Shown: positions 1 through 11,817 of the stretch, piece by piece
Layout: the number at the start of each line of letters is the position of its first letter
How positions within the stretch are numbered: the stretch's first letter is position 1
DNA from: Bryoerythrophyllum caledonicum
Lineage: Eukaryota > Streptophyta > Bryopsida > Pottiales > Pottiaceae
NCBI GenBank assembly: GCA_963971425.1
Contig: OZ020518.1
Coordinates: forward strand, 7,481,989 to 7,545,988
Length of the DNA stretch: 64,000 nucleotides
Direction of reading: 5' to 3'
Made by a program: the position numbers and the translations under genes
The notes under the pieces: model-generated
The model's database searches: none
Told to the model about the DNA's origin: nothing
What the model saw: only the letters and a program-made list of their open reading frames with translations

Positions 1-1236
1 CTCCATCACGAAGGCAATCACCCGCTTGCTGGAAATGTGGTCATCCCTCTCCAATCGAGCATCGAACATCTTGGCTTTCAGTACCACATCTGCGGAAAAA
101 CATAATGCTTCGTCTACCTGCTGTTACGCTGACGCCGAGGCATTGGCTTGGAGAAGAGCCGCCTTGCAACTTCTCTCTGCCTCCAACGCTCGACTCCTTA
201 CCTTTGTCACCTCGAGTGTTAGTCGGTTAACCTTCTGCTCCATGAGGCGAAGATCGCCTGCTCCTCCGACCTTCTCCTTGATCGCAGCGATCAACCCTTC
301 AAGTGGAGGGTTACCCACCAAGCTGCTTGCTTGTCCCAAGGTCCTATCCGAGTCTTCCACATATACGCGAATGGCCTCGAGTAGCTCGAAAGCTGGATAA
401 GACTTGCCTCCAAGTTGTGCCGGACCGGTGGCTGCGGCACGGATGGCTGCGCGGGTGCGGATGGAGGGGGCTCCTCCCTGTCTCTATTTTTGACGCTTGG
501 GAGGTGGTACAATCTCCTCTCCTGACTGTGAGGAGCTGCTCCCTCCTTCAGACCCTGGTTCGGGTTCTGATTCTGTCCCTTCAAACTTCTTCATCATCAG
601 TTGCGTTCCATACGCCATGTCCTCCTCCGGAGTGGTCTCCTTGAAATGGTGATACAAGTGGATCAGAAACGGGCAGAGGAGTGCGCGTTTGACATTGTGA
701 ATACTCCAAGTCAACCAAATCACCACATTCTTCACGATGATGGCCCAATTCACCACCCTCTCACCAAGGTAGGAACCATACACGGTGTTCGCGAGAGTAA
801 CCGTCACCCGGGTAGGTTTCTCGGGGTATAAGATTGGTACAAGGAATGCGAAGACCCTCTTGGCTCGAGGGTCCGCGCAATCTTGTACCGCATAACCATT
901 CTTGGCGTCCTTGTTGCCGAACCTCCCCTTGGCATACTCCTCCTTCTTCGTACTTGTCCATCCCGCCCCTTGTCGTGGAAAGCCGTACACCTCTTGCCAC
1001 CTCCCCATGGTCCATCTACTCGGACAAGCCCGGATGCTATCTCCATTGGGCTCGGGCAAAGGATCTTGCCTCATCTCCTGCACGATTGATTTCACCCAAA
1101 AACTCCAACAGAACTCCATTAGAGAAAGACATCCCATGCGAAGGAGATCCTCTTTGAGTTTGGTGAACTCAAGAATATCTTTGGATATGACTGGGGTAAT
1201 GTCCTTCTTCTCTAATGGCACCAAGTTGGAGGCCAT
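1..1236 (-). mobile_element. LTR-retrotransposon-like ORF, copy A (fragment cut by window edge)
   Basis: Minus-strand coding remains of an unrecognised repeat-borne protein. They begin at the ATG at 1234-1236 and run off the left edge. The N-terminal half contains a block with RWTMGRWQEVYGF and FLIHLYHHFKETT, then a Pro/Ser-rich linker and a long helical, probably coiled-coil part. The same protein is found in the opposite orientation at 5003-7006, which shows it is repeat-borne and not a host gene. I could not assign a domain. Extra ORFs of this kind occur in large plant Gypsy elements (Athila/Tat/Ogre), and an LTR end of that style lies at about 8.3 kb, so I infer that source. The copy is a broken fossil with about one or two breaks in view. 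Confidence 0.55.
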
Positions 1237-1288
1237 TTGATTCGGGGGGCTTGATCCTCGCCTGATGCTCTCCTTCAGGCTGGCCCGA

Positions 1289-1428
1289 AGCTATCACGAG
1301 CTGGAGTGCACAAGCTGGCTCGGAGCTATCACAAGCTGGAGTGCACAAGCTGGCCCGAAGCTATCACGAGCTGGAGTGCACAAGCTGGCCCGGAGCTATC
1401 ACGAGCTGGAGTGCACAAGCTGGCCCAG
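1289..1428. repeat. 35-bp minisatellite, four copies
   Basis: Four head-to-tail 35-bp units start at 1289, 1324, 1359 and 1394, each beginning agctatcac and ending with a ctggcccgg-type tail. They differ at only a few bases, and a decayed fifth unit follows. The array lies just upstream of the copy A start. Confidence 0.95.
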
Positions 1429-1662
1429 ATGCTACCACGATCTGGTTCAACCGGTTGAGAGCTTCGTATCTTGGCCGTGTAGTGGACCTAAGCGGCGGTG
1501 CTCCTCGCACAAGCTCCTCCCGTGGTGCTCCTCGCGTATCCTTCAAGCTGCGCCACCCTCGTCCTGTGACGACCTTCCTCGTCCTGCTGGCGGTGATGAT
1601 CCTTCCCGTGCTCTTCGCATCTCCTGGTTGCTCTTTTGCCATGTTCTAGCTTCGTCCTGCTC

Positions 1663-2068
1663 TTCGTGTATGCTGGCTTGGAGCTCCCTCTTTGTGTATG
1701 CTGGCTTGGAACTCCCTCTTCGTGTATGTTGGCTCGGAACTCCTTCTTCGTGTATGCTGGCCCGAAGCTCCCTCGTGTATGCTGGCCCGGAGCTCCCTCT
1801 TTGTGTATGTTGGCTGCTCCTTTGCCCTGCTCTGGCTTCGTCCTGCTCTTCGTGTGTGCTGGCTCGGAACTCCCTTTTTGTGTATGCTGGCTCGGAACTC
1901 CCTCTTCGTGTATGCTGGCCTAGAGCTCCCTCGTGTATGCTGGCCCGGAGCTCCCTCGTGTATGCTGGCCCGGAGCTCCCTCGTGTATGCTGGCCCGGAG
2001 CTCCCTCTCCGTGTATGCTGGCTCGGAACTCCCTCTTCGTGTATGCTGGCCCGAAGCTCCCTCTCCCT
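1663..2068. repeat. Minisatellite of alternating 25- and 28-bp units
   Basis: Units of the form tgtatgctggcccggagctc plus either ccctcg or ccctcttcg are repeated about a dozen times, with lengths of 25 and 28 bp. The 3-bp difference keeps any reading frame open, which explains the long frames on both strands here. I do not regard those as genes. One longer spacer with tgctctggcttcgtcctgc occurs twice. Confidence 0.9.
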
Positions 2069-2229
2069 CACGACTGTGCTCCTCACCCTCACGACTGTGC
2101 TCCTTGCTGGCTCGGATCTCCCTTGCCAACTGCTGTGGTGATTCTCCTCGTGGAGCTGGTCTTTATGCCCGGTGGCCCACGCCGTGGGAACCTTCCTGGT
2201 CCCTTCTCGTCCTGCTTCTTCTCACCTTC

Positions 2230-2298
2230 CGGGCCAGATTTGGGTGGTGTCCATCTTTCGGGCCAGATTCGGTCTCCTTCCTTCTTCCGGGCCAGATT
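2230..2298. repeat. 29-bp repeat, three copies
   Basis: The motif cgggccagatt recurs at 2230, 2259 and 2288 with exact 29-bp spacing, and the units are partly diverged. It is the last of the minisatellites between the two ORF copies. Confidence 0.8.
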
Positions 2299-2493
2299 CG
2301 GGTTCGTGCGGGTTGGCCCGGATGATGGCATTCCTTGCCTCTTGGTCTTCATGTGGGTTTGGGGCCCGAAGGACAGTTTTTAGGCTAGAGTCTAAGTCCT
2401 AGCTCTAGGTCCTTTCTTGCTACTATTAAGGCTTTCATAAAAACCCCGTATTCCTCCTATCCTAATCTTATTTAAAGATTAATCCCGGGTGGG

Positions 2494-2517
2494 TGTGAGC
2501 CGCAAAAACGGCTCACA
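2494..2517. other. 9-bp perfect hairpin
   Basis: The arms tgtgagccg and cggctcaca are separated by the six bases caaaaa. The sequence ggctcacagtg recurs at about 4510, so the two sites may mark the ends of one block. No function can be assigned. Confidence 0.6.
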
Positions 2518-2519
2518 GT

Positions 2520-3370
2520 GATGAATGGACCTCACATTGAGTCCATTAAGGTTAATGAGTAGTGAAAATGGGTTATCCCATTGGCTAGTTCATGGTTTTC
2601 GATTAAATTGGCCAAATAGCCTTTCCGTGCACTAAATCTTTTATTGGGAGCCACATTGTGGTAACCAAGAATTTTATGAGGTTAACCAAAATAATAAATA
2701 GAAAGAGAAAATAAAGAAAAGATTGGGAAAACCAAAACCAATAGAAAAGAAGAAGAATTAGGTCGTTGGAGGAAAAAAACTACCTCCTACCGCGTCGGGA
2801 CCATCATTGGCCTTGGCGAGGAATCTATGGAAAAACTGAGGAAGAAGAAGGATGGTGAGAAGAAGGGAAAAAGAAGGAGATTTAAAGAACCCTGAAAGAA
2901 AAGAGAAATAAAAAATAGTTAAAGAAGCCAAAAGGCTTGGGCAAAATCCTCACCATCACTTGGCAAATTAGCCATAACCCAAGGCAAAGGGAATTCAGTC
3001 TTGGTCAATTAATTAGTTATCGCATCTTCGAAATTAGATTAAAAGCTCACTTATTGGAGGTCATGCACACACATGTGGCATGGGATTAAAGTAGGGAATT
3101 TAGACTTCCTTGGTGAGTGGGACACCCATTTGTGTTAAAAGCAAGGGTGGCACAGAGTTAGTGTGATAGGTGAATAGTTTTTTATTGAGAAGAGTCATTA
3201 ATGGAAGGGCCAAAGGCGGCGAGGAACACCCTTGGGAACGAAGGAGAGCAAGGCTGGGGGGTTACCCTGGGAGACTCTCATTATTCACGGGAAAAAGAAT
3301 GTAGGAGAGGGAGAACAGAGAGAAGGAGAGCCGGAAGCCCCGGCCACTGGAAGGTGTGAATTAGGTACGA
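2520..3370. other. No gene seen
   Basis: Purine-rich, low-complexity DNA (runs of gaaaa and aagaag) between the hairpin and the 61-bp minisatellite. No frame of interest, no RNA gene and no clear transposon end was found. Confidence 0.6.
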
Positions 3371-3675
3371 AGAGAAGATCACGAGAACACGAAGAGCAAG
3401 AAGGCGAGGATCACGAACGAGCTGAGTACGAAGAGAAGATCACCAGAACACGAAGAGCAAGAAGGCGAGGATCACGGACGAGCTGAGCACGAAGAGAAGA
3501 TCACCAGAACACGAAGAGCAAGAGGGCGAGGATCACGAACGAGTTGAGCACGAAGAGAAGATCACCAGAACACGAAGAGCAAGAAGGCGAGGATCACGAA
3601 CGAGCTGAGCACAAAGAGAAGATCACCAGAACACGAAGAGCAAGAGGGCGAGGATCACGAACGAGCTGGAGCACG
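3371..3675. repeat. 61-bp minisatellite, five copies
   Basis: Units beginning agagaagatcac start at 3371, 3432, 3493, 3554 and 3615, at exactly 61-bp spacing. They share agcaagaaggcgaggatcac and differ at a few bases. The unit length is not a multiple of three, so the array shifts through all frames and is unlikely to be coding. Confidence 0.95.
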
Positions 3676-4576
3676 ACACTAAAGGAAGGAGGGTGAATCG
3701 AATCAAATCAGGGAGCCTCTCCTCTTTTCCGGCTAGTAGTCAATTCCTTGTGCATAAGGGAAACCCTAAATTTCTAGTTATAACACATCACGCGGAAGCG
3801 CTATCAAAATTTTACTAGGATTAGGGTTGCTATCAACTCAAACCCAACCAATTGGTCAATCTATAATAACAAGAAGACGTAGCTGGATGCCCATGCGTAG
3901 CTTAGTGTTAAGGATGGCTTAATCGTTTAGTGCACGTGAATGTGTGGTCACAATTTTGAGTAAAACATATACATTAAGTGTGCACTGCTGGTCGGCGGCT
4001 ATGAGGTCCAGGGTTGAGTAAATTGATTAATCGGAGGCTGCCATCACGTTAAGCACAAAAAACTAATAAGGATACAAAAAACTAATAAGGATACAAAAAA
4101 CAACCATAAAAAACGGAGTTGTAATCAATGAGCAATTGTGATTAGAAATTCTGCAGAAACTAGGGAAGCCTGCCTGCTGCCGACTGTTTACAGGGTCACA
4201 CCTAAGCCTGGAACTGATCATGAAGGGTCTAAACAAGTTCATGATGCTGAATTGAACTCCCAGGAGTTTAAAATGTTGGATTCGGAGCCCTAGAGCAAAA
4301 GTTACACTCGTTCAAAGGTGGGTCCGATTAAAGGCGGGATTAAGTCACCACTTACTAATCAACCACAAGGAACCTAAGTAAGCGTGAGACGTATTACCAT
4401 GCTTGTATAAGGTGTATGAGAAGGGGTTGAAGATTGGTTGCATGAGGGACTAGACCCCGCATTAGGATCTTGTGTTCAAGATAAGCCACCCTTTAGGGGC
4501 GGTTTATTTGGCTCACAGTGGGAATAACCTTCTATCCTAGCTATCTTACCTAATTTTAATACCTATATCTACCTAA
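3676..4576. other. No gene seen
   Basis: Unstructured repeat-derived DNA. The only features are a small duplication (aaaaaactaataaggatac, twice near 4065-4090) and a second ggctcacagtg matching the hairpin at 2.5 kb. Confidence 0.5.
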
Positions 4577-4910
4577 CTAAGAAAAATGAAAAATTTGTGG
4601 TACGACAATCACGACGAGCAAGACCAGCACAGCACAATCACCGTGACGACCAACACTAGCAGGATCACCTCGACGAACAAGACCAGCACCGACGGGATCA
4701 CCGTGATGAACAGCACCAACAGGACCGACACGACGAGCGAGACCAACACCAACGGGAACATCATGACGACCAGCACCACAACGACCAACACTAGCAGGAT
4801 CACCACGAAGAGCAAAAACAGAGAGCAAGTGCGCGGACCTCACAGGGAGCAAGTGCGCGGACCTTACAGGGAGCAAGTGCGCGGACCTCACAGGGAGCAA
4901 GTGTGAGGAC
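4577..4910. repeat. Degenerate GAC/CAC-rich repeats followed by a 24-bp array
   Basis: A degenerate tract built on cacgacgagcaagaccagca-like units leads into four near-perfect 24-bp units (gagcaagtgcgcggacctca plus cagg) starting at 4823, 4847, 4871 and 4895. It ends shortly before the copy B start codon. Copy A also has minisatellites in front of its start codon. Confidence 0.85.
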
Positions 4911-5002
4911 CTAACCAAGGAAAGCACAGACCTCATCAACTGGCTGTGCGCGTACCGAGGAAGGGAGAAGAAGGCTGGAGCACAAGTGGTGCGAGCGAAA
5001 GC

Positions 5003-7006
5003 ATGGCTCTTTCAGTAGTAAGGGATATCTCCCCTCTTGTCCCAAAGGATCCTCTTGAGCTCACGGAGCTCAAAGAGGACCTTCTCTGCATGGGGTGTCT
5101 CTCTCTCCTCGAGTTTTGCTCGGGGTTTTGTATCGATTCCACGGTGCAGGAGCTGCGTCAGGACCCCTTGCCAGAGCCGGAAGGAGATAGTATCCGCGCT
5201 TGCCCCGAACGGTGGACCATGGGGAGGTGGCAGGAGGTGTACAGATTTCTACGCCAGGGCGTGGGGTGGACGAGTTTGAAGAAGAAGGAGTATGCCAAGG
5301 GGAGGTTCGGGGCCAAGGACGCCAAGAACGGCTACGTGTTGCAAGATTGCGTGGATCCCCGTGCCAAACGGGTCTTCTCATTCCTTGTACTCATCTTGTA
5401 CCCTGAGAGACCCACCCGGGTCACCGTCACTTTGACTAACACATTGTATGGAGCCTACCTGGGGGAAAGGACGATGAACTAGGCGATCATCGTGAAGGAG
5501 GTAGTGCTAAAGTTGGCCAAGAGTGTGGGGAGCACCAGGCGTTCTCCCATCTGTCCATTCCTGATCCATCTCTATCACCACTTCAAGGAGACCACCTCGG
5601 ATGAGGATGTGGTGTATGGGACCCAACTCATGTTGAGGAAGTTCGAGGGGACGGAGTCGGAGCACGAGCTAGGATCGGAGGGAGGGCGTAGCGCATCTCA
5701 GTCAGAGGAGGAGGCACCACCACCTCCCAAGCGACAAAGGCAGCACCAAGGTGGAGCTCCTTCGACACGGACCCGTACAGCTATTCGAGCAGCAGCCACC
5801 GGTTCAGCTCTACTTGGAGGTAAGACTTACAAGGCCTCCGAGTTGGTTGAAGCTCTCCGGGTGTATGTGGACGACGTGGAGAAGATGTTGGGGCAGGTGA
5901 GTGGCTTGGTGGGCAATCCACCTAGCCATGGATTGGTGGCAGTAGTCAAGGAGAAGATGGGAAGTGCTAGTGACCTCCGCATCATGGAGCAAAAGGTGGA
6001 CCGGCTCAATCTCGACATGGCCAAGGTGAGGAGTCGGGCGTTGGAGGCAGAGAAGGGTTGGAAGGAGGCATGTCTCCAAGCCAATGCCTCAGCATCAGCG
6101 TTACAGCATGTGGAGGAGGCCTTGCACTTTCCAGCGGATGCAGTGTTGAAGGCCAAGATGTTCGATGCCAAGTTGGAGAGAGATGGCCATATCTCCAGCA
6201 AGAGGGTAATTGCTTTCATGGTGGAGCAGACGGTGAAGCTGGAGACAGCTTATGCGAACATGAGGATGTTGGTGAGTAACTTCACCCACATCCTGTCCAA
6301 GATCGTGGAGGAAGTTGATGGCATGGGCGAGGATGATGATTCTAGTTCGGAGGCTGATTCGGAGAGGCAAGACTCGGGTAACCAAGACCTTCCAACGGGG
6401 AAAGGTGTGATTGATCTAGATAGCGCGGTTCTGCTCTCACGGACTCCACTTGTGGGAGTCGCTGTCTGCCATTCCCTTTCAGATATCACCACACAGGTAC
6501 AGAGCGTGAGGAAGGAGCGCACAGGTGCCACGATGGAGCCTCCGCGCACAGCTCTTCCTCGCCAGTTTTCCCTTGGAGACCCCGGTCGCACCACATCGAC
6601 CGTTGTCCCTTTGCAAGGTATGTCTCCTTTCGAGAAGACCACTAGTGAGAGTTCAACTTACTTGCACCTTCCAGTACGGACTGAGGGCAGGTTGGGACAC
6701 ACCTCCGTTTAGGAGGTCTTCATTGGGACTCCGAGCCAGGTACCGGTCCCTCCGGTCCTGTCTGAGCCCCACCAGGGCACTACTTCCGTGCTGCTCACTC
6801 CGGGTGGCCCGGATGCCACGTTGACTTCGATGGAGGGCTTGCCTCGGTCATCCATGGCCGGTTCGGCATCCTCTTCATCCGCAGATATGTTATCCCCTCT
6901 TGGGACGCTTGCGACGGCCGCGGCCCTCCCGACTTCGAGCAAGAGCGCGAAGAAGCGGAAGAGGAGGGAAGAAAAGAGAAGACTTGAGGAGTTGACCCGA
7001 AAGTAG
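5003..7006 (+). mobile_element. LTR-retrotransposon-like ORF, copy B (nearly full length)
   Basis: Plus-strand relative of copy A. It starts at ATG 5003 (MALSVVRD), carries the same RWTMGRWQEVY and FLIHLYHHFKETT blocks, then an acidic Ser/Pro hinge, a helical region with heptad-like spacing (SDLRIMEQKVDRLNLDMAKV), an acidic stretch near 6330 and a basic tail rich in KKRKRREEKRR. No protease, reverse transcriptase or integrase motif is present, so this is an accessory or unidentified ORF rather than pol. The frame is broken in about one or two places and looks like a fossil. Its relation to the LTR end downstream is inferred from orientation and proximity only. Confidence 0.55.
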
Positions 7007-8375
7007 GGTCAGATTCTCAGTTTGTAGGTTATTGTTCATTCTCGGACTTGGCCCCGGGTTGAACGTGGATTTGACTTGGTTTTGCCTTGGGATTTGTGTT
7101 TTGATGCCTTTGACTTTGTACGTAGAGTTGGTGGACGGTGGCTACACCGTCAAGGGTAGTTAATGCTGCCAGGTTTAGTAGAAGGCATCCTTGTGTTTGG
7201 ACGCTTGTGTGTATTTGCTGCAGTATAAGTGAGGAGCCTCGGGGCACCTCTCTTCATTGCTTGTTGTGTGTATTTTTCTTTCAGTTTCATTCTAAACCTA
7301 CGCTCTCTGAAAACCTTCTATGGTTGGGAGAGCTCGGATTCTATATGACTGTGAGTACCATTTCAAGTAGTCCACTCCTCAAGTCCATACTAACTGTCGA
7401 AGTCGTTGTTTCCTTGTTCCATATAGTAGATTAGTCCGGGTGGATGGGAATAACAGGTGAGACGGATAGATGGTTAGTTGGGCGTGACTCTAACTCTGAC
7501 CCCTTGTGATTGTTTCCTTGTTCCATCAAATAGAATAGTCCGGGTGGATGGGAATAACAGGTGAGATCACAAGTGTTTAGGGGAGGACGAGGGGGGAGTC
7601 ACGGATGTGTAAGGGTCCTAGCAAGTCTTGAGTGACCTTCCGGCGTCAGATTGGCGTCGGTTGTGAAGGCTCGGGTCGATCCCTGAAACATCTTACCTCC
7701 AGCTGCATTGGATGTAGAGGGAGACTGGGAGGAGGACGGATATTGGACGGGTAGGCCCCTTGTTCACTTACATTACGCACCTTGTACTTTCGGAAACATG
7801 GGTCTAACACCCCTTCGGGTAAATCTCAGTGATACCATATCCATCCAAGTGAGTGAGTAGAGTTAGAAGGAGAGAACGGGAGGAAGAGTAGTTGTTACTT
7901 GTGTCAAACACTAAAATCTCTTTGAGTCCATGAACCCTCGTTCATGGTGAAAAACCTTCTCCGGATACTAAAGTACCTGGATGTCTATAGTGTACATAGT
8001 GTGAAGTCATGCCCATTCAAACCCATTGAGGAACCCCAGTGAGGACCGCAGTGAGGAACCCCAGTGAAGACCGCAGTGAGGACCAGAGTGAGGACCGCAG
8101 TAAGGATACTTCCCTCCCTTTTGGTAATGGGGAATGAAGATTTGGTGTAACTAAGTCCAACCTTTGTAATTTATCTTCCTTTCTCTGTCTTGTGATGTAA
8201 TTATTGTGGTATGTAGAGTATTGTATAGAATTGGACTTGTTGTTAGTCGTTGTAGTTCACGAGTATTCTCTGTGGGAACGAATACCTTAGGGTATCTTTT
8301 GTGTTAAGATGTGAATACTTGCCAACGCATACTACGACACGAAAGTGGCGCTGCTCCCGGGGAATCACTTCGCTG
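7007..8375 (+). mobile_element. LTR-like region ending in a primer-binding-like site
   Basis: The right end reads ctctgtgggaacgaatacc, then about 60 bp later gtggcgctgctcccggggaa at 8345-8364. The order 'ctgtgg-attcga' box followed by a tggcgc...ccgggga primer-binding site is typical of Athila/Tat/Ogre Gypsy LTR ends in plants (known for those families; resemblance judged by eye). The left border is not visible. Short gtgaggaccgcag repeats occur at 8040-8100. This is a fossil element; no pol follows it. Confidence 0.4.
7405..7566. repeat. Partial duplication with 104-bp offset
   Basis: About 58 bp containing ttgtttccttgttcca and gtccgggtggatgggaataa occurs at 7406-7463 and again at 7510-7566, with a few changes. 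It lies inside the LTR-like region. Confidence 0.85.
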
Positions 8376-9896
8376 ATCTCAACACTAATAACTTATCATT
8401 TGTAAGTTTCCAGAACTAATATTCGAACTAATATTTGAGAACACAAAGATTACTTTGCGGCTACACTCAAATACAGATTAGATTCTCTTTTGCATGAAAA
8501 AAGGAAGACAAAAGACCGGTTCCCTTTACGAATAACTCAAATGTAGTGTAAAATTTTCATAAGAATCGGAGTATTTTTTCCACTCAAAGGTACATACCCA
8601 AAATCCAAAACATACACCCCACGTACACTTGGACACTTGGGCTCTTAGGGATTAAGACAAGAATTGAAATGAAGTTCATAATGCACTTACCTTGACTACT
8701 AACAGTTGTAGGGAATTGAAATTGAAAGGCTGATGCATATCATCCATCCAAACCCTGACCTGTATTTAGATTTTCCGTCCTCATTACACATCCAATTGCT
8801 AGTTTTAAATATAAAATAAAAACAGAGTAGGAACACAAATCCTCCAATATTTTGACAAATTTCAATGAAAAGAGCAACTATCAAAAACCAGCATACCTAA
8901 AGGAAAGACAAAAAGCCGATGTCTGCAAGCAAGCTGGTGAACTCAATCTATAGGTTCCAGCCACGATATAGATTATCATGATGAGTGCACCGTATTTGTA
9001 AGTGTTTCATTCAACAAAAGTAAGGATATGTCCGAAAAGCCTCACCTCAGCTTGATCAGAGCAGAAATACTAAGGAATATCTCCAAGAGATGAGGGTCGT
9101 CGTTCTGGACGCTCAGGAGGTATGATAAGTCTTCCTCCTCTCTTGTAAGGCCATTCAAGGTACACAAAATGGAAGCATCGATCCGGTGAAATTCAGAAGG
9201 AGCGAGTAGACTTGTCGACCTGCTTTAGCCATAGCTACCGCAATGGCGTCGTCGCCATTCTTCGCCGCAACAGCTCTACGCATCTTCACTGAACATACAT
9301 TGTTGACGCAGACTACGCTCCCGAGATCGTCAACGCAAAAACATCTAAGCATGCAAAGTCACAGCTCCCTCGGCATCACTCATATGTTGCCACATAACAA
9401 AACTAGTCCCATGGATGAATTCCGTTTTGTTACGGGAATGAATCAGAAACGTTTTGAAACGTTTTGAATCATTTTGAATCGTTTCGAAACACGTTTCTTT
9501 GCAACTATGCTCACAGCCCATGCACAAGTCGCACAATTCCTTCACAACGTTTGTGAGGATAATCACCCTTCACGACGGTCAGCAGCTCGTTTTCGCACTT
9601 GTTTCCGAGTCTTTCTTCGTCATCAAAGAGGTCCACTGTTGTCCACAAGAAAGCGGTAATTGGAAGGTCCAAAGCTCCCAGCAGAAACTCATCTCTCTTC
9701 CTAAAGACAATTTCGGATTGAGTTCTACTACCCTAATATCTGTGCTCGGAATAACCCAGTAGTTTAATAGTGTCACTGATGAACTTAAAGCAGACATATA
9801 CAGAGTTGTCGGTTTTGTGCTGCAAAGTTGAAACCTGCCACCATTTCGATGTCCTACTAAGCCAAAACACATTGATAGATTCCTTGAATTAAGAAT
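8376..9896. other. No confident gene
   Basis: AT-rich DNA with scattered short frames. Downstream exons of the minus-strand LRR-like gene could lie here, but I could not pick any with a convincing acceptor and frame. A run of related gttttgaa/atcgtttcgaaac words lies at 9448-9495. Confidence 0.4.
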
Positions 9897-11783
9897 CTAC
9901 AAACTCACCGTTCTTGAAACCCTCAGCTCGACCAACAGCTCATGCTTCTTGAAACATCTCTCTTGTGGTATCAACTCGGAAGTCCAAAGCCTTCGTGCTT
10001 TCGTTACAGCTCTACTACGACATGGTATTCTGCAACACGTTTCACGAGCAAGTGAACATCCATGAGCTCCAATCCCAAGTGAAAAAAGATGCAAGCTATG
10101 TGCTTTTCGGGGCAGAAGATGACACTCACCATCTGGTCTCCGCAGGCACGGGCCATCATATCTCATCTCCCACTCATCGTCGCCAGCCCCAACTCGAACA
10201 AGCCGCCACCATCCTACCCGCAAAGATTGCATACAAGTGTTCCCACTCAACTCCTTGAGTAAACGCTTCAACCCTTTCCTGACCTTCCCCTGCACATCCC
10301 TCTCAAACTCGCACGGTGCAAGGCGGCCGGGGTCGTGCACCGCTACCACACTAGAGGATCCTGTGCGCTGCGAGAGAAGCTCTTCACACAACTGGGTAGA
10401 ACCGATCTCCACCTGTGCCAAGGCGGTGCTCATTCTCAGCACTTCCTCCATGACAGTCAAGGAACCCGAGACTTCCCCATGATCCGACGGCCATGGCCGC
10501 AGCTGCGTGTCACACACCCTGAGCCTCGAAAGAGTCACACCACCGACGTTCGGATGTGGCTGTGAATCATCAGAGCTCACGGTGAACTCCCACGGCTCTT
10601 CGGCACCACAGACAATCACCTCCTTCAACGCGGCGACGGTCGCCCCGTGCAATGGCGCCAGGGCGACCATGCAATCGACCATCGGAACACTCCCGGCGAT
10701 GTGAACTTTGAGCGCAGAGAGAGACGAGTTGCTTTCGCGACCCCAATCTGGTACGAAAACTTGCACAAGCTCGTGGAGCTCCGCTAGCGTGCAACGATAC
10801 TCAAATTCCTTTAGCGATCGGTTGGACCGCAGGGCGCGCGGCACCAATTCGGCGTCCGCAGTTAGGGATGAATCTGCGGGTGAAAAGCAATACTCACCCG
10901 CATTCAGCCGCTCGAGCGTGGTGAAGTTGCGCGCCACCAGATCGGCTATGTCTTCCCGGCACCTCCAACACGAATGCTCCAGACGACAGCAGAGCACCAC
11001 CTCCTTCAAGAGCGCGTTGCCCGCGGGGAAGATCGCGAACATCTCCGGCGTGGAACCAGTTTCCATATGGTTGTTGGTGCGAAACATCTGCAGGGTCCAC
11101 CCGGCCCTGGAATCTTTCACCTCATTCCTCCAGAACCTGTACTCCAAACGGCTACACGGGCCGCCATCTACCGCGAGACGATAAGGTTGGTAATCGAGAG
11201 TCGTTGAATCCGCCGCAACCGTCAGCAAGTAGAATACAGGATTGTCCCGCAATAGCAATGGGAAACCCGTCTCCAGGAAATGCCTCACCCCAGACTCCGC
11301 AGCGAGAAGCCAAGATCCACGTCTATCAAAGATGGAAACTCCTTCGATCGAAATACTCAACGTGGCGAGGCGGCGGCTTGTGCACACGACGGGAAACACT
11401 GCGCGCATCAGCCTGTTGAAATCATCCGGCTTGGCGCTCGCATAATTGAAGAAATGGAAACAGAGGTTTTCCAAGGTGGCGCTCGCCACGAACATCTGCA
11501 GGATCTGCAACGCGTCGTCTTCATTCGTGGTGCGGTAGGTTTGGGGGCGACCACTGCAACCTTCCAACGGCCCCAGATTATTGCCCGAGATGGAGTACTC
11601 GCAGCACCACGAATCTTCAACAATCTCGGTGAACAGGAACTTGGCCGTGTCGATGGTCCTCCCCCCCACTCCGCACTCCTCCCCCCGGGCAATCCTTCCA
11701 AGCTCCTCAATGCGTTTTTTATCACTCCCCGGCATCGCTGCCTCCCTCCCACGCAAACTCGACTCCCTTCGGAGAACAACCAC
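9897..11783 (-). CDS. LRR-like protein, first large exon
   Basis: An open frame of 628 codons starts at ATG 11781-11783 (a second Met follows 16 codons on). The middle has irregular leucine-rich segments such as LVARNFTTLERLNAGEYCF and LRSNRSLKEFEYRC, spaced roughly 30-60 residues apart, as in ribonuclease-inhibitor-like LRR proteins. No signal peptide, membrane segment, kinase or GTPase motif is visible. The last 70-80 residues look unlike the rest. Two good splice donors occur near the 3' end: GATG|GTGAGT at 10130/10129 and AACG|GTGAGT near 9909. The real exon therefore probably ends at one of these and the gene continues left. Similar N-terminal LRR regions occur in plant ROCO/TORNADO1-like proteins, but this is a guess. 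The start lies 308 bp from the next gene, which is transcribed divergently. Confidence 0.6.
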   Translation of the reverse strand: MVVLRRESSLRGREAAMPGSDKKRIEELGRIARGEECGVGGRTIDTAKFLFTEIVEDSWCCEYSISGNNLGPLEGCSGRPQTYRTTNEDDALQILQMFVASATLENLCFHFFNYASAKPDDFNRLMRAVFPVVCTSRRLATLSISIEGVSIFDRRGSWLLAAESGVRHFLETGFPLLLRDNPVFYLLTVAADSTTLDYQPYRLAVDGGPCSRLEYRFWRNEVKDSRAGWTLQMFRTNNHMETGSTPEMFAIFPAGNALLKEVVLCCRLEHSCWRCREDIADLVARNFTTLERLNAGEYCFSPADSSLTADAELVPRALRSNRSLKEFEYRCTLAELHELVQVFVPDWGRESNSSLSALKVHIAGSVPMVDCMVALAPLHGATVAALKEVIVCGAEEPWEFTVSSDDSQPHPNVGGVTLSRLRVCDTQLRPWPSDHGEVSGSLTVMEEVLRMSTALAQVEIGSTQLCEELLSQRTGSSSVVAVHDPGRLAPCEFERDVQGKVRKGLKRLLKELSGNTCMQSLRVGWWRLVRVGAGDDEWEMRYDGPCLRRPDGECHLLPRKAHSLHLFSLGIGAHGCSLARETCCRIPCRSRAVTKARRLWTSELIPQERCFKKHELLVELRVSRTVSL

Positions 11784-11817
11784 TCTCCCAAGTACTCATG
11801 CCACATGCTTGAACCTC

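Noticed and set aside
1265-2383. 372-codon Cys/Leu-rich plus-strand frame and its minus-strand partners
   Set aside because: Entirely composed of minisatellite units; the open frames follow from unit lengths and composition.
3371-3675. Regular array as a CRISPR-like locus
   Set aside because: Units are continuous with no unique spacers, and the genome is a plant's.
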